The notes under the pieces were generated by a model that saw only the letters and a program-made list of their open reading frames with translations, had not been told where the DNA came from and ran no database searches. This document shows positions 9,551 through 21,400 of a stretch of 64,000 nt of DNA, one piece after another (within the stretch, counting starts at the first letter, position 1; each line of letters starts with the position of its first letter). Source of the DNA: Microcoleus sp. FACHB-68 (lineage in GTDB: Bacteria > Cyanobacteriota > Cyanobacteriia > Cyanobacteriales > Oscillatoriaceae); NCBI RefSeq assembly GCF_014695715.1, contig NZ_JACJOT010000018.1, positions 1 through 64,000 on the forward strand, given 5' to 3'. The position numbers and the translations under genes are program-made.

Positions 9551-9875
9551 TTTTTTACTCCTAGAGAATTTCCCCTTACACAGCCCACTCTCTAATTCCC
9601 TGATCCCCTAAGATCAACCCTTTTGCCAATCTCTTTTTGGATGGACAGAATTTTATTTTGGTCAGAACTAATTATTCGATGAGCAGCCAGCATATTTTTG
9701 TGTAAAAACCTGCCAATTTGGCAACACAATTGGCTCGAATTGAGTTTTTATAGCTGTACAGGGATAGGCGTCTTTATATCTGTATAAGAAATGAGTTAGC
9801 GAAGGTTAGTCGTAAATAAACACTTTACGACTAACTGCTAACAAACCAACGCTAACAATTGATAACAGAGCAATA
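9551..9875. other. intergenic leader of the second RTX gene with a strong stem-loop
   Basis: No gene seen. GTTAGTCGTAAA (9805-9816) and TTTACGACTAAC (9824-9835) form a perfect 12-base inverted repeat with a 7-base loop. Flanking GTTAGC copies extend the symmetry. It lies 40 bases before the start codon, so it could be an operator or an mRNA leader hairpin. Confidence 0.6.
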
Positions 9876-12800
9876 ATGACAATGCAAATTGCCACCGTTA
9901 ACCGCTACAGTAACATCACCCCCAATTGCAGCCAAAATCAAGCCTATCGAGGCACAGAAATCCAAATAGCTCAGAAAAACTCCGATAGCAACTTCACAAT
10001 CTCAGCAAAGGGGATGCTGGTAGCGATTGATACCAGAGTAGAAGCTTGGGAACTGTTAGCAGCCGGCATTCAGAAAGGGGCCGAGGTTCTCATTCTTGAC
10101 CCCTTCCGTGATGGCATCGAGCAAATCACCGAAGCGCTCACCGGCTCACTGACTTCCAATGTGCATATCGTCTCTCACGGTTCTACCGGCAGCCTCTATT
10201 TAGGCAATAGCCAATTAAGCCTGGAAACGCTCAACGATTACACCGGCTTGTTGCAGCAGTGGAAAACCGCCTTAACCGAGAACGCCGAAATCCTGATTTA
10301 CGGTTGCAACGTGGCAGCCGGCGAGAAATCTCTTCTGCGCCGGCTGCACCAGCTAACAGGTGCAAAAATCGCCGCCTCCACCAACCCAACCGGCAGCGCA
10401 GCAAAAGGCGGTGACTGGAAACTAGACTTTACAATTGGCGAAATTACTTCATCCTTAGCATTTACACCACCAGTCCTGCAAACATACCCAGGGGTGTTGA
10501 ATTTTGGCCCTGCCACTAACTTTGCAGTGGGGACAACGCCCTACTACCTCGCCAAAGGAGACTTCAACGGCGACAGCAACCTAGACATTGCCGTGGCAAA
10601 TGATGGCTCAAACAACGTCTCCGTGCTTTTGGGGGATGGCATCGGCAGCTTTACGACGTTCGCCACTGTCGCCCTGCCTGTGGGGGCGAATCCTACTGCT
10701 ATTACCGTTGCCGACTTCAACAACGACGGCAACTCCGATATCGCCACAGCGAACCGCACCTCCAACAACCTGTCTATCCTTTTGGGGAATGGCACCGGCA
10801 ACTTCACCCTTACCCCCACCCCCCCAACTGTTGGGGCAAGTCCTCGCAACCTCGCAGTTGGGGATTTAAACCGCGATGGCAACCTCGATATCGTCAGCAG
10901 CAATAATGTCGGTGACAACCTCTCCGTGCTTTTAGGAAATGGCACCGGCAACTTCACCACTTCCGCCACCATTCCCCTTCCAGGAATGGTTGCTCCCCGT
11001 CCCCGTCCCGTTGCCGTGGCGGACTTCAATGGCGACGGTAACCCCGACATTAGCGTTGCCAACGCAATCACCAACAATGTCATTGTGCTGTTAGGCAATG
11101 GCACCGGCGGCAACTTTACCACTTCCGCCAATATTGGCGTCGGATCTCGTCCCTATTCTGTTGCCGTGGCGGACTTTAACGGCGACGGCACCCTGGACAT
11201 GGCAACGGCAAACCGCAACCTTAATGGTCTTGTTAACAGCAGCACTGTCTCGATCCTCTTAGGGAATGGCACCGGCAGCTTTACCCATACCCTTCTCCAA
11301 GGAGAGTGGACTAATCTCCGTTCCGTCACTACGGAAGACTTCAACAATGATGGCAATCTAGACTTGGCAGTGTCAGCCTATGGCTCAAATAACGTCTCTT
11401 TGTTATTGGGAGATGGCGCGGGTAACTTTACACCTGGAACGAGTTTTGCGGTGGGGGGTAGTCCTCAAACCGTTATCTCAGGCGATTTTAACGGAGATGG
11501 CCGGCCCGACTTGGCAACGGCAAACCGCATCGGCAACAGCGTCTCTGTGCTGCTGAACACGTTTAATCAACTTTTCCCTTCTGTCACCTCAATCAACCGT
11601 GCCGATCTTGACCCCCCCGCCTCTGCCAGTGTCAATTACACGGTTACTTTTAGTGAAAACGTCATCGGCGTAGACGCATCAGACTTTAGCTTAGTCACCA
11701 CCGGCACCCTTGCAAATGCCTCGATTATCAATGTTGCCGGTAATAGCAATCTCTACACAGTCACCGTAAACACCGGCACCGGCAATGGCACGATTGGATT
11801 AAACCTAGTCGATAATGATTCCATCACCAACGCTACAGCACAACCCCTCGCCGGCACCGGCACCGCTGGCACCTTATTTGACGGCAGTTTCACGGGACAG
11901 ACTTATAACTTATTAGACACAACCGCTCCGAGTGTCACCCTTGCTCCCATCACTACTAACCCCCGCAATAGCAGTGTCAGCAACCTTAGCATTACCTTTA
12001 GCGAAGCTGTCCAAGGTTTCGATTTAGCAGACTTCAGCCTAACGCTGAACGGCGGTGCAAATCTGCTCACAGGGGCGGAAACGCTTACGACAAACGACAA
12101 TATTATTTGGATGCTGAGTAATTTGGCGGGCATTACCGCTAGTGATGGCAATTACCAACTCACCTTAGCGGTTAGCAATATCACTGATAATTCGGGTAAC
12201 GCCTTAGCTGCCGGTGGAAACATCACTTGGACTGCTGATTTAACCAGCCCTTCCTACACCATAAATCAAGCAATCAATCAAGGTGATCCGGCAATAGGGG
12301 AGACGATCAATTATCAGGTGGTCTTTTCCGAAAATGTCACCGGCTTTGATAGCAGCGATATCACTCTCAGTGGGAGTGCCGGCGCAACCACCGCAATTGT
12401 TACGCCGGTTGACGCTGCCGGCACGACTTATAACGTCGCCGTCACCGGCATGACTAGCAGCGGAACAGTAACTGCCGGCATCGCCGCCAATGCTGCGGTT
12501 GATGCTGTCGGCAATTTCAGTATTGCCGGCATCGGTGGCGATAATACCGTCACTTATAATATCCCAGCACCAGAAATACAAGTTTTAGAAGGTGCCATCG
12601 ATATTGCGGATGGTTCAACAACTCCAATAGATTTCGGCAGCACCGTTGTTGGTACTAACCTGACAAAAACCTTCACTCTCAGCAATATTGGCTCCGCCGC
12701 ACTTAACTTGAGCGAGTTGCAACTTCCTGCCGGTTTCACCCTTGCCGGCAATTTTCCAACTACGCTAGCGGCAAACACTCAAGCCTCTTTGCAAATTCAA

Positions 12801-15128
12801 CTGAATGCAGCAACGGTTGGCAATGCCGGTGGCACACTTTCATTTACTACAAATGATACTGATGAAAATCTGTTTGACTTTGCTATTGCCGGCACGGTTA
12901 CAGCCCTTCCCGAACCAGAAATTCAGGTTTTAGAAGGTGCCATCGATATTGCGGATGGTTCAACAACTCCAATAGATTTCGGCAGCACCGTTGTTGGTAC
13001 TAACCTAACCAAAACCTTCACTCTCAGCAATATTGGCTCCGCCGCACTTAACTTGAGCGAGTTGCAACTTCCTGCCGGTTTCACCCTTGCCGGCAATTTC
13101 CCAACGACTCTAGCAGCAAACACTCAAGCCTCTTTGCAAGTTCAACTGAATGCAGCAACGGTTGGCAATGCCGGTGGCGCTTTTTCATTCACCACGAATG
13201 ATACTGATGAAAATCTGTTTGACTTTGCAATTGCCGGAACAGTTACAGCCCTTCCCGAACCAGAAATTCAGGTTTTAGATGGAACGAGCGATATTGCGGA
13301 TGGTTCAACAGATGCGCTGAACTTTGGTAGCACCATTGTTGGCGCTGCTATTAACAAAACCTTCACCATTAAAAATATTGGGACTGCAGCACTTAATTTC
13401 AGTGAGTTGCAGTTACCGACCGGCTTCAGTGTGATCAGCGATTTGCCGGCTACAATAGCGGCGAATACTCAAGCCTCTTTGCAAATTCAATTGGATGCAG
13501 CTACGATTGGCACTTCCACTGGCACTCTTTCATTTACCAGCAACGACACCAACGAAAATCCTTTTGATTTTGCGATCTCTGGGATAGTTAATTCTCCCAC
13601 ACCGGAACCGACACCGGCACCGACACCGGAACCAATTCCAACACCAAATCCAACGCCTACACCAGAACCAATTCCAACACCAAATCCAACGCCGACACCA
13701 GAACCAATTTCAACACCAAATCCAACGCCGACACCAGAACCGACTCCGACACCGGAACCAACTCCGACACCGGAACCGACTCCGACACCAGGACCAAATC
13801 CAACGCCTACACCGGCACCGACACCGGCACCAAATCCGACACCAGAACCGACTCCGACACCGGAACCAACTCCGACACCAGGACCAAATCCAACGCCTAC
13901 ACCGGCACCGACACCAGGACCAAATCCAACGCCTACACCAGCACCGGCACCGGCACCAAATCCAACGCCTACACCGGCACCGGCATCGGCACCAAATCTA
14001 ACGCCTACACCGGCACCGGCATCGGCACCAAATCTAACGCCTACACCAACCGGCACAAGTTGCCTTTGCGATATTTTCCCCACGCCGGATTTAGTTGTCG
14101 GCACGATTATTCCCAATGTTGATCAAAGCGACTTTGGTGGAGAAGCCGGCAATGACTCAATTATGGGAACCGCCGCCGCAGAAGCGTTTGATGGGGAAAG
14201 TGGTAATGATATTGTCATGGCAATGGCCGGCAGTGATAATGTCTATGGCGGTGATGACGATGACTTGCTGTTTGGCAATATTGGCGCTGATTTCATCGAT
14301 GCCGGTGAGGGTAATGATACCAACTTTGGCGGACAAGATGCGGATACCATCTTAGGCGGAGAAGGCAGTGATATTCTCCTCGGCAACATGGGAAATGACA
14401 CCCTGCATGGAGGTGCCGGCAATGATTTATTATTCGGCAACAAAGGGGATGACTTCATCGATGGCGCTGAAGGCAACGATACAGTATGTGCCGGCAAAGA
14501 TGCGGATGCCGTTTTAGGCGGAGAAGGCGATGATATCCTTCTCGGTGATATGGGCAACGACACGATTAATGGTGGTGCCGGCAACGATCTGCTATTCGGT
14601 AACACCGGCGCTGACTTTATTGATGGTGGAGACGGCAATGACACCATATTTGGCGGCAAAGACAACGACATCCTTAAAGGCGGTGCCGGTGATGATATGC
14701 TCCTCGGTGATATTGGCAATGACACCGTTTGTGGCGGCGAGGGGAACGATATTCTCTTCGGCAATGCCGGCAATGACATTATGGATGGCTGTGAAGGTGA
14801 TGACAGCCTCTATGCCGGCAAAGGTAATGACACCCTGATCGGTGGCTTAGGTGATGATATCCTCAACGGAGATTTAGGCGATGATATCCTCACGGGAGGT
14901 GCCGGCAGCGATTACTTTGTCTTGAGCAAGGGTTCTGGAAGTGACACGATCACTGACTTTACCGATGGGGAAGATTTCCTGGCTTTAGCTGCCGGTTTAA
15001 CCTTCGAGAACCTCACGATTACTGCGGGTAATAATGCAACTTTAATTCTTGCCGGTGATGAACTTCTCGCCACCCTTACCGGCTTGCAATCTAACTTAAT
15101 TACTGCAAGTGATTTCATAGCAATCTAA
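9876..15128 (+). CDS. DUF4347 / FG-GAP / choice-of-anchor D giant RTX protein
   Basis: Secreted repeat protein of 1750 residues. Order: DUF4347 (about 48-205) with HIVSHGS (His101) and IYGCNVAAG (Cys144); FG-GAP/VCBS propeller repeats (about 210-565, DFNGDG and LLGNGTG units); bacterial Ig-like FSENV domains (about 565-895); three choice-of-anchor D domains (about 899-1240), two nearly identical; a very long Pro-Thr-Glu linker (about 1240-1395); RTX GGxGxDxxx repeats (about 1420-1680); and the shared tail TFENLTI, GDELLAT. No Sec signal, so type I export is inferred. A role in adhesion or matrix is plausible from the domains but unproven. The His-Cys pair in DUF4347 resembles caspase-fold proteases (see findings). 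The first ATG is used, with a second M two codons later. Confidence 0.88.
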   Translation: MTMQIATVNRYSNITPNCSQNQAYRGTEIQIAQKNSDSNFTISAKGMLVAIDTRVEAWELLAAGIQKGAEVLILDPFRDGIEQITEALTGSLTSNVHIVSHGSTGSLYLGNSQLSLETLNDYTGLLQQWKTALTENAEILIYGCNVAAGEKSLLRRLHQLTGAKIAASTNPTGSAAKGGDWKLDFTIGEITSSLAFTPPVLQTYPGVLNFGPATNFAVGTTPYYLAKGDFNGDSNLDIAVANDGSNNVSVLLGDGIGSFTTFATVALPVGANPTAITVADFNNDGNSDIATANRTSNNLSILLGNGTGNFTLTPTPPTVGASPRNLAVGDLNRDGNLDIVSSNNVGDNLSVLLGNGTGNFTTSATIPLPGMVAPRPRPVAVADFNGDGNPDISVANAITNNVIVLLGNGTGGNFTTSANIGVGSRPYSVAVADFNGDGTLDMATANRNLNGLVNSSTVSILLGNGTGSFTHTLLQGEWTNLRSVTTEDFNNDGNLDLAVSAYGSNNVSLLLGDGAGNFTPGTSFAVGGSPQTVISGDFNGDGRPDLATANRIGNSVSVLLNTFNQLFPSVTSINRADLDPPASASVNYTVTFSENVIGVDASDFSLVTTGTLANASIINVAGNSNLYTVTVNTGTGNGTIGLNLVDNDSITNATAQPLAGTGTAGTLFDGSFTGQTYNLLDTTAPSVTLAPITTNPRNSSVSNLSITFSEAVQGFDLADFSLTLNGGANLLTGAETLTTNDNIIWMLSNLAGITASDGNYQLTLAVSNITDNSGNALAAGGNITWTADLTSPSYTINQAINQGDPAIGETINYQVVFSENVTGFDSSDITLSGSAGATTAIVTPVDAAGTTYNVAVTGMTSSGTVTAGIAANAAVDAVGNFSIAGIGGDNTVTYNIPAPEIQVLEGAIDIADGSTTPIDFGSTVVGTNLTKTFTLSNIGSAALNLSELQLPAGFTLAGNFPTTLAANTQASLQIQLNAATVGNAGGTLSFTTNDTDENLFDFAIAGTVTALPEPEIQVLEGAIDIADGSTTPIDFGSTVVGTNLTKTFTLSNIGSAALNLSELQLPAGFTLAGNFPTTLAANTQASLQVQLNAATVGNAGGAFSFTTNDTDENLFDFAIAGTVTALPEPEIQVLDGTSDIADGSTDALNFGSTIVGAAINKTFTIKNIGTAALNFSELQLPTGFSVISDLPATIAANTQASLQIQLDAATIGTSTGTLSFTSNDTNENPFDFAISGIVNSPTPEPTPAPTPEPIPTPNPTPTPEPIPTPNPTPTPEPISTPNPTPTPEPTPTPEPTPTPEPTPTPGPNPTPTPAPTPAPNPTPEPTPTPEPTPTPGPNPTPTPAPTPGPNPTPTPAPAPAPNPTPTPAPASAPNLTPTPAPASAPNLTPTPTGTSCLCDIFPTPDLVVGTIIPNVDQSDFGGEAGNDSIMGTAAAEAFDGESGNDIVMAMAGSDNVYGGDDDDLLFGNIGADFIDAGEGNDTNFGGQDADTILGGEGSDILLGNMGNDTLHGGAGNDLLFGNKGDDFIDGAEGNDTVCAGKDADAVLGGEGDDILLGDMGNDTINGGAGNDLLFGNTGADFIDGGDGNDTIFGGKDNDILKGGAGDDMLLGDIGNDTVCGGEGNDILFGNAGNDIMDGCEGDDSLYAGKGNDTLIGGLGDDILNGDLGDDILTGGAGSDYFVLSKGSGSDTITDFTDGEDFLALAAGLTFENLTITAGNNATLILAGDELLATLTGLQSNLITASDFIAI
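12570..13604 (+). repeat. three tandem 345-base repeats coding choice-of-anchor D domains
   Basis: Units begin at 12570, 12915 and 13260 with CCAGAAAT(A/T)CA(A/G)GTTTTAGA and keep an exact 345-base (115-codon) period. Units 1 and 2 are almost identical at the base level. Unit 3 is clearly diverged. This points to a recent internal duplication of one unit. Confidence 0.85.
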
Positions 15129-15142
15129 TTGACATCAAAATC

Positions 15143-15178
15143 AAAAAGGGGGTGAAAATTATTCACCCCCTTTTTTTA
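15143..15178 (+). terminator. rho-independent terminator
   Basis: AAAAAGGGGGTGAA (15143-15156) pairs with TTCACCCCCTTTTT (15162-15175) around a 5-base loop and runs into a T tract. It lies 14 bases after the stop of the second RTX gene. Confidence 0.9.
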
Positions 15179-15318
15179 TTTATCCAGCCGGCACCGATAC
15201 AGAAATCTGCCGGCAATCTTCGTATGGCTGTAGTGCTTTATGAAATATGCCGGTATTCCCCGCCGGCATTGGTGCGGCTGCGGAGATGAAATATATATCA
15301 CATTTAATTAGTTGTTGT

Positions 15319-15354
15319 CAAGATCAATTTGGAATTGATCCTAAATTGATCTTG
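15319..15354. promoter_or_regulatory. 12-base inverted repeat upstream of the third RTX gene
   Basis: CAAGATCAATTT (15319-15330) and AAATTGATCTTG (15343-15354) are perfect complements around a 12-base loop, 140 bases before the next start codon. The rest of 15179-15493 shows no convincing gene. A short open frame here overlaps the dyad and lacks support. Confidence 0.55.
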
Positions 15355-15493
15355 CGGCAGCTGGGTGAATTTCAGCAATATGTAATAGAAATTGTCCAGC
15401 TTAAAAAGCAATTTAAGCTTTATAAATTTTTCACAGAAGCTTTTAATCAAAACTTACCTACTAACCATCTAATTCACAAAAACTCTCACCAAA

Positions 15494-18400
15494 ATGTCAA
15501 AGCTCACAGCAAATAAAAACCTGTACACCGTAGAGAAAACATTCGCCATGAATACTCCCTCCAATCTCCTTTTTATCGATTCAACGGTTGACGACAAAGA
15601 AAGCTTAATTGCTGGTGCTGTAGCCGGCACACCAGTCATCATCATCGATCCGCTGCGGGATGGAATCAGTCAAATTACGGAAGTTTTAGCTCAACACACG
15701 GGCATTTCTACCCTTCACATTGTCTCCCACGGCAGTCCAGGTTCTTTGCAACTAGGCAATACTAACTTAAGTTTAAATAACCTAGATCGCTACACAAAGA
15801 AACTACAATCTTGGACAAAGAACTTCTCTTGTGCTTCGATTATTCTTTACGGTTGCGAAGTTGCAGCCGGCGCAGTTGGTCAAGCTTTTGTGCAAAAGCT
15901 AAGTCAGTTAACAGGTACTGAGGTTGCAGCCTCTACGAATAAAACCGGCAGTGCAGCGCTTGGCGGTGACTGGGAAATGGAATACAGCACCGGCAAGGTC
16001 AACATTTTCTTAGCATTTGATGCCTCTGTGCTGGCATCTTACAGCTTTGTTCTGGCAAGCTTCGGTTCAGCCACTAGCTTTGGCGCACAAACTCCGCCTA
16101 ACGGAGGAGGTAAGCCTCAGTACGTCTCCGTGGACGACTTAAACGGCGATGGCTTCCTCGATCTGGTCATCCCGAACCGCGTCGGCAATGTTTCCATTTT
16201 CTTGGGAGATGGCACCGGCAAGTTTGGCACAGCCACCAACTTTAACACCGGCCAATATGCGTTTGCTAGCGACATCGGAGATTTCAACAGAGATAATATT
16301 CCTGACATCGCTGTAGCCAACTGGGGCAGCAGCAATGTCTCTATCCTCTTAGGAACTGGAGGCGGCAACTTTAATCCCGCCACCAATTTTGCTGTCGGTC
16401 TAAGTCCCTGGTCTGTTACTACAGGTGATTTTAACCAAGATTCCTATCTTGACTTCGCCACGGCTAACACTGACGCTAATACGGTTTCCATTGTCTTAGG
16501 AAACGGCACCGGCAGCTTTGGTGCTGCTACAGATTTTGCTGTGGGTTCAAGACCTCAATCTGTTGCGGCGGGAGACTTTAACGCAGATGGCTTCCTTGAT
16601 TTCGCTACCGCAAATTATAACTCTAACGACGTTTCCATCGTCTTTGGAACCGGCGGCGGAAATTTCGGCACTCCGACTAACATCGGCGTTGGAACCAATC
16701 CCTATTCTGTTGCCGTTGCCGACTTAAATGGAGATAGTATTCTCGATTTAGCGACAGCCAATGAAGGTTCTAGCACTGTTTCTGTCCTATTAGGGACAGG
16801 AGGGGGCAATTTTAACCCAGCAACTAACTTTAACGTCGGGCCAAATCCCCGTTCTGTGGCTGTTAGCGACTTCAACGTAGATGGCAAACTTGACTTAGTC
16901 ACCGCCAATGGGGTGATCAGCAATAGTCCCACCGACAACATCTCCATCCTCTCAGGAGATGGCACCGGCAACTTTGAGCCGGCAAGCAACTTGAGCATTG
17001 GGACAGGGCCGTGGACTGCTGCTGTGGGCGACTTTAATGCAGATGGTTTACCGGATCTGGCGACCTCAAACTACTGGATTAATACCACCTCAGTTCTGCT
17101 TAATACTACAACTCCTGTGGCAAGCTTCGGTTCACCCACCAACTTTGGCGCAGGAAATCAGCCGCAGTACGTCTCTGTCGATGACTTAAACGGGGATGGC
17201 ATCCTTGATCTGGTCATCCCGAACCGCGCTACAAATAATGTTTCCCTTTTGTTGGGAGATGGCACCGGCAAGTTTGGGACGGCTACTAACTTTAACACCG
17301 GCCTTTATGCGTTTGCTAGCGACATCGGGGACTTCAACTCAGATAATATCCCTGACATCGCCGTCGCCAACTGGGGCAGCAGCAATGTCTCCATCCTCTT
17401 AGGAACAGGAGGCGGCAACTTTAATCCTGCGACAAATTATAGTGTCGGTTCAAGCCCCTGGTCTGTTACCACAGGTGATTTTAACCAAGATTCCTATCTT
17501 GACTTCGCCACGGCAAACACTAGCGCCAACACGGTCTCCATTGTGTTAGGAAATGGCACCGGCAGCTTTGGTAGTGCTACCAACTTTGCTGTGGGTTCAA
17601 CACCTCAATCTGTTGCGGCAGGAGACTTTAACGCAGATGGCATTCTTGACTTTGTTACCGCAAATTATAGTTCTAACAACGTTTCTATCGTCTTAGGAAC
17701 CGGCGGCGGTAATTTTGGCACTGCGACTAACATCGGCGTTGGAACAAATCCCTATAGCGTTACCGTTGCCGACTTGAATGGAGATAATATTCTCGATTTA
17801 GCCACAGCCAATGAAGGTTCTAGCACCGTTTCCGTCCTGGTAGGCACAGGAGGGGGTAATTTTAACGCGGCGACTAACTTTAGTGTCGGGCCAGGGCCTC
17901 GTTCCGTAACCACCGGCGACTTCAATGTAGATGGCTTCCTTGACTTAGTCACTGCCAATGGCGTGGGTAGCAACAGTCCTACTGATAACATCTCCATCCT
18001 CTCAGGAGATGGCACCGGCAACTTTGGGCCGGCTCGCAACTTAAGCATTGGTACAGGGCCGTGGACTGCTGCTGTGGGCGATTTTAATACAGATGGTTTA
18101 CCGGATCTGGCGACCTCTAACTACTGGAGTGGTAACAGCTCTGTTTTGCTTAATACAACAACGATTCATGCCAACAATGTCATCAACTACGCCATTACTG
18201 CCAACAACGCCACCGTTACCGAAGGCAACACCGGCACGACTCCCATCACCTATACCATCACCCGCAGCGGACGCACCAATGTTGCTAGCAGCGTCGATCT
18301 GAGCTTTGACGGAACCGCTACAAACAACACAGATTACACCCTCGCAGCCGTTGCCGGCACCGGCATCACCAATACTGCCAATACGGTTAACTTTGCTGCC

Positions 18401-21400
18401 GGTGCAACCTCTGCTACCATCACCCTGAATGTTGCCGGTGATGTGGTTAGTGAAACCAACGAAACGATTCAAGTTTCTCTAACTCCTAGCACCACTCCTG
18501 CCGGTGTTCAAGCAACCGTTCCCATCACGACTCCCGTCTCGACGACGATTACCAATGACGACACAGCAGGTTTTACGATTACTCCTGCCGGTGTCACGCT
18601 CAACACCACTGAAGCCGGGGGAACCGCAAGTTTTACGATTCGGTTAAATACTCAACCCACATCTGATGTCACCCTGGCTTTAAGCAGCAGCAAAACCGCA
18701 GAAGGCGCAGTCACTCCATCCGTAATATTCAATTCCACCAACTGGAATACCCCTCAAACTATTACCCTCACTGCCGTTAATGATAATGTTGCTGATGGCA
18801 ATGTCGCCTATCAAATTAACGGCACCGTTTCCAGCAGTGATACCAACTACAGCGCCTTAACCTTCCCCTCTGTTAATGCCAGCAACACTGACAATGACAT
18901 TGCCGGCGTTACCATTGTTCAATCAAATGGCAGCACTTCAGTTGCTGAAGGGGGTGCAACCGATAGTTACACCATTGCTTTAAATACTATCCCTTCCGGT
19001 ATCGTTGATATTACTGCCGTTGCTAACAGCCAAACCCAAATCAGCACAGATGGGATTACGTTTGTCAACAGTGCCACCTTCACGCGCACCAATACCAGTC
19101 CTCAAACAATTACCGTACGAGCCATTAATGATAACGTCGTAGAAGGTAACCATACCGACACCATCACACACAGCATCCGTTATAGTACCGCTAGTGAATA
19201 TCCCACCACACTCGCAATTAATCCCGTCACCGTCAATATCACCGACGCCAACCAACCCCCCACCTTAACCAATATCAACAAACCCGGCAGCGAAGACACC
19301 GCCATTACCTTTACGGCTGCTGATTTTACCAACGCCTTTAGTGATGCTAACGGCGACAGGCTGACGAAAATTAAAATTACGGCTTTACCAACTAACGGAA
19401 CCCTCACATTAAACGGTGTTTCTGTCGCTGCCAATCAAGAAATCGCTGGCTCAGCGTTAGGCGGTTTAGCCTTCACTCCCAGCGCCAATTTTAACGGCAA
19501 TGTTAGCTTCGGCTGGAATGGCTTTGATGGCACCACCTACGCAACGAGCAGCGCCCAAGTCAACCTCAATATTGCACCTGTTAATGACGCACCCACCGTC
19601 AGCAATATTAGCAAAGCTGCCAATGAAGACACCCTTATTTCCTTGAATGCTTCTGACTTCATCAGTGCATTTTCAGATGCTGACGCCAACAGCCTAACAA
19701 AAATTAAAATTACCACATTGCCAACCAATGGCACCCTCACCTTAAATGGCGTTGCTGTCACAGCCAATCAAGAAATTAACTTGGCTTCTTTAGCCAATCT
19801 TTCTTTCACCCCATCTGCTAATTTCAACGGCAGCACAAGCTTTAACTGGAACGGGTTTGATGGCACAACTTATGCAGTTGCCGGTGCGAGTGTTAGCCTC
19901 ACTATCAATGCTGTTAACGATGTGCCGATTGTCAGTAATATCAGCAAATCTGGTAATGAAGACACCGCCATTACCTTTACGGCTGCTGATTTTACGAATG
20001 CCTTTTCAGATGCTGATGGCGATAGCCTGACAAAAATAAAAATTACTGCTTTGCCGACTAACGGAAACCTAAGGTTAAATGGTGTTTCTGTTGCTCCAAA
20101 TCAAGAAATCGCTGTAGCAGCTTTAGGTGGTTTAAGTTTCACTCCCAATGCCAATTTTAACGGCAATGTTAGCTTTGGCTGGAATGGTTTTGATGGCACG
20201 AGTTACTCTGCGAGCAATGCAGAAATCAACTTAATTGTCAATCCCATTAATGACTTGCCGGTTGTCAGTACAATTAGCAAAATCGGAAGTGCCGGCACGG
20301 CAATTACTTTTACGGCAACCGACTTTCAAAGTGCTTTTGGCGATTTAGATAATGATGCTCTCAGCAAAATTAAAATTCCCTCACTTCCTGACAATGGAAG
20401 TCTGACGTTAAACGGGGTGGCTGTTACGGCCAATCAAGAAATTGAGCCGGCTGCTTTAGCAAACCTTGCCTTTACACCGGATGCCGATTTCTCTGGGGTT
20501 ATCACTTTTGGTTGGAATGGCTTTGATGGCACGGCTTATGCGGCTGCCGGCGCAAATGTTAGCCTAGCGGTTGATGTGATTAACACTGCGCCAACTTTAG
20601 GAAATATCAGTAAAGCCGGTAATGAAAATGCTGACATTGCCTTTACCGCCGCTGACTTTACGGGTCAGTTTAGCGATGCGGATGGCAACCCGTTATCCAA
20701 AGTCAAAATTACTTCACTTCCCACTAACGGAACCCTCAAGCTTAGCGGCGTCTCTGTCACAGCCAATCAAGAAATTGAGGCGGCAGCTTTAGGAAATCTT
20801 GTCTTTTCCCCCAATGCCAACTTCGACGGCACAACCGGCTTTACTTGGAATGCATTTGATGGCATCGCCTACGCAACGGCTGCCGCGAGTGTTAACATCA
20901 CTGTCAATAATGTTAATAACCTGCCGATTGTCAATACGGTGGTGAAACAAGGTAATGAAGACACGAACATTGGATTTTCTGCAACTGATTTTACGGGTGC
21001 CTTTGGGGATTTAGATGGCGATAGCTTAGCGAAAATTAAGCTAACTTCTCTGCCTCAAAATGGCACCCTGAATTTAGCCGGCAATCGCGTAACCGTTAAT
21101 CAAGAAATTGCAGTGGCCGCGATCAATAACCTGACCTTTACGCCGACTACCAATTCTAATGGAACAGTTAGCTTTAACTGGAATGGTTCAGATGGCACGG
21201 CTTATGCGGCAACAGGCAACACGGTCAATTTGAATATCAAACCTGTTAATGATGCGCCACAGCAAATTATTGACCTTAACCGCAGTTACCGCTCCAGCGG
21301 AATCCCAATCAAAAACGTATTCACTGATCCAGATGGTGACCTTCTCACCTACAATCTAACTTTAGCTAACGGGGGTAGTATAAAAAGCAGTCCAAACAGC

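Noticed and set aside
13487-14116. 209-codon minus-strand frame of Gly/Val repeats
   Set aside because: It is the mirror of the Pro-Thr-rich linker in the second RTX gene and has no independent support.
15247-15516. 89-codon plus-strand frame before the third RTX gene
   Set aside because: It overlaps both a perfect inverted repeat and the start of the next gene, has no ribosome site, and its sequence resembles no family.
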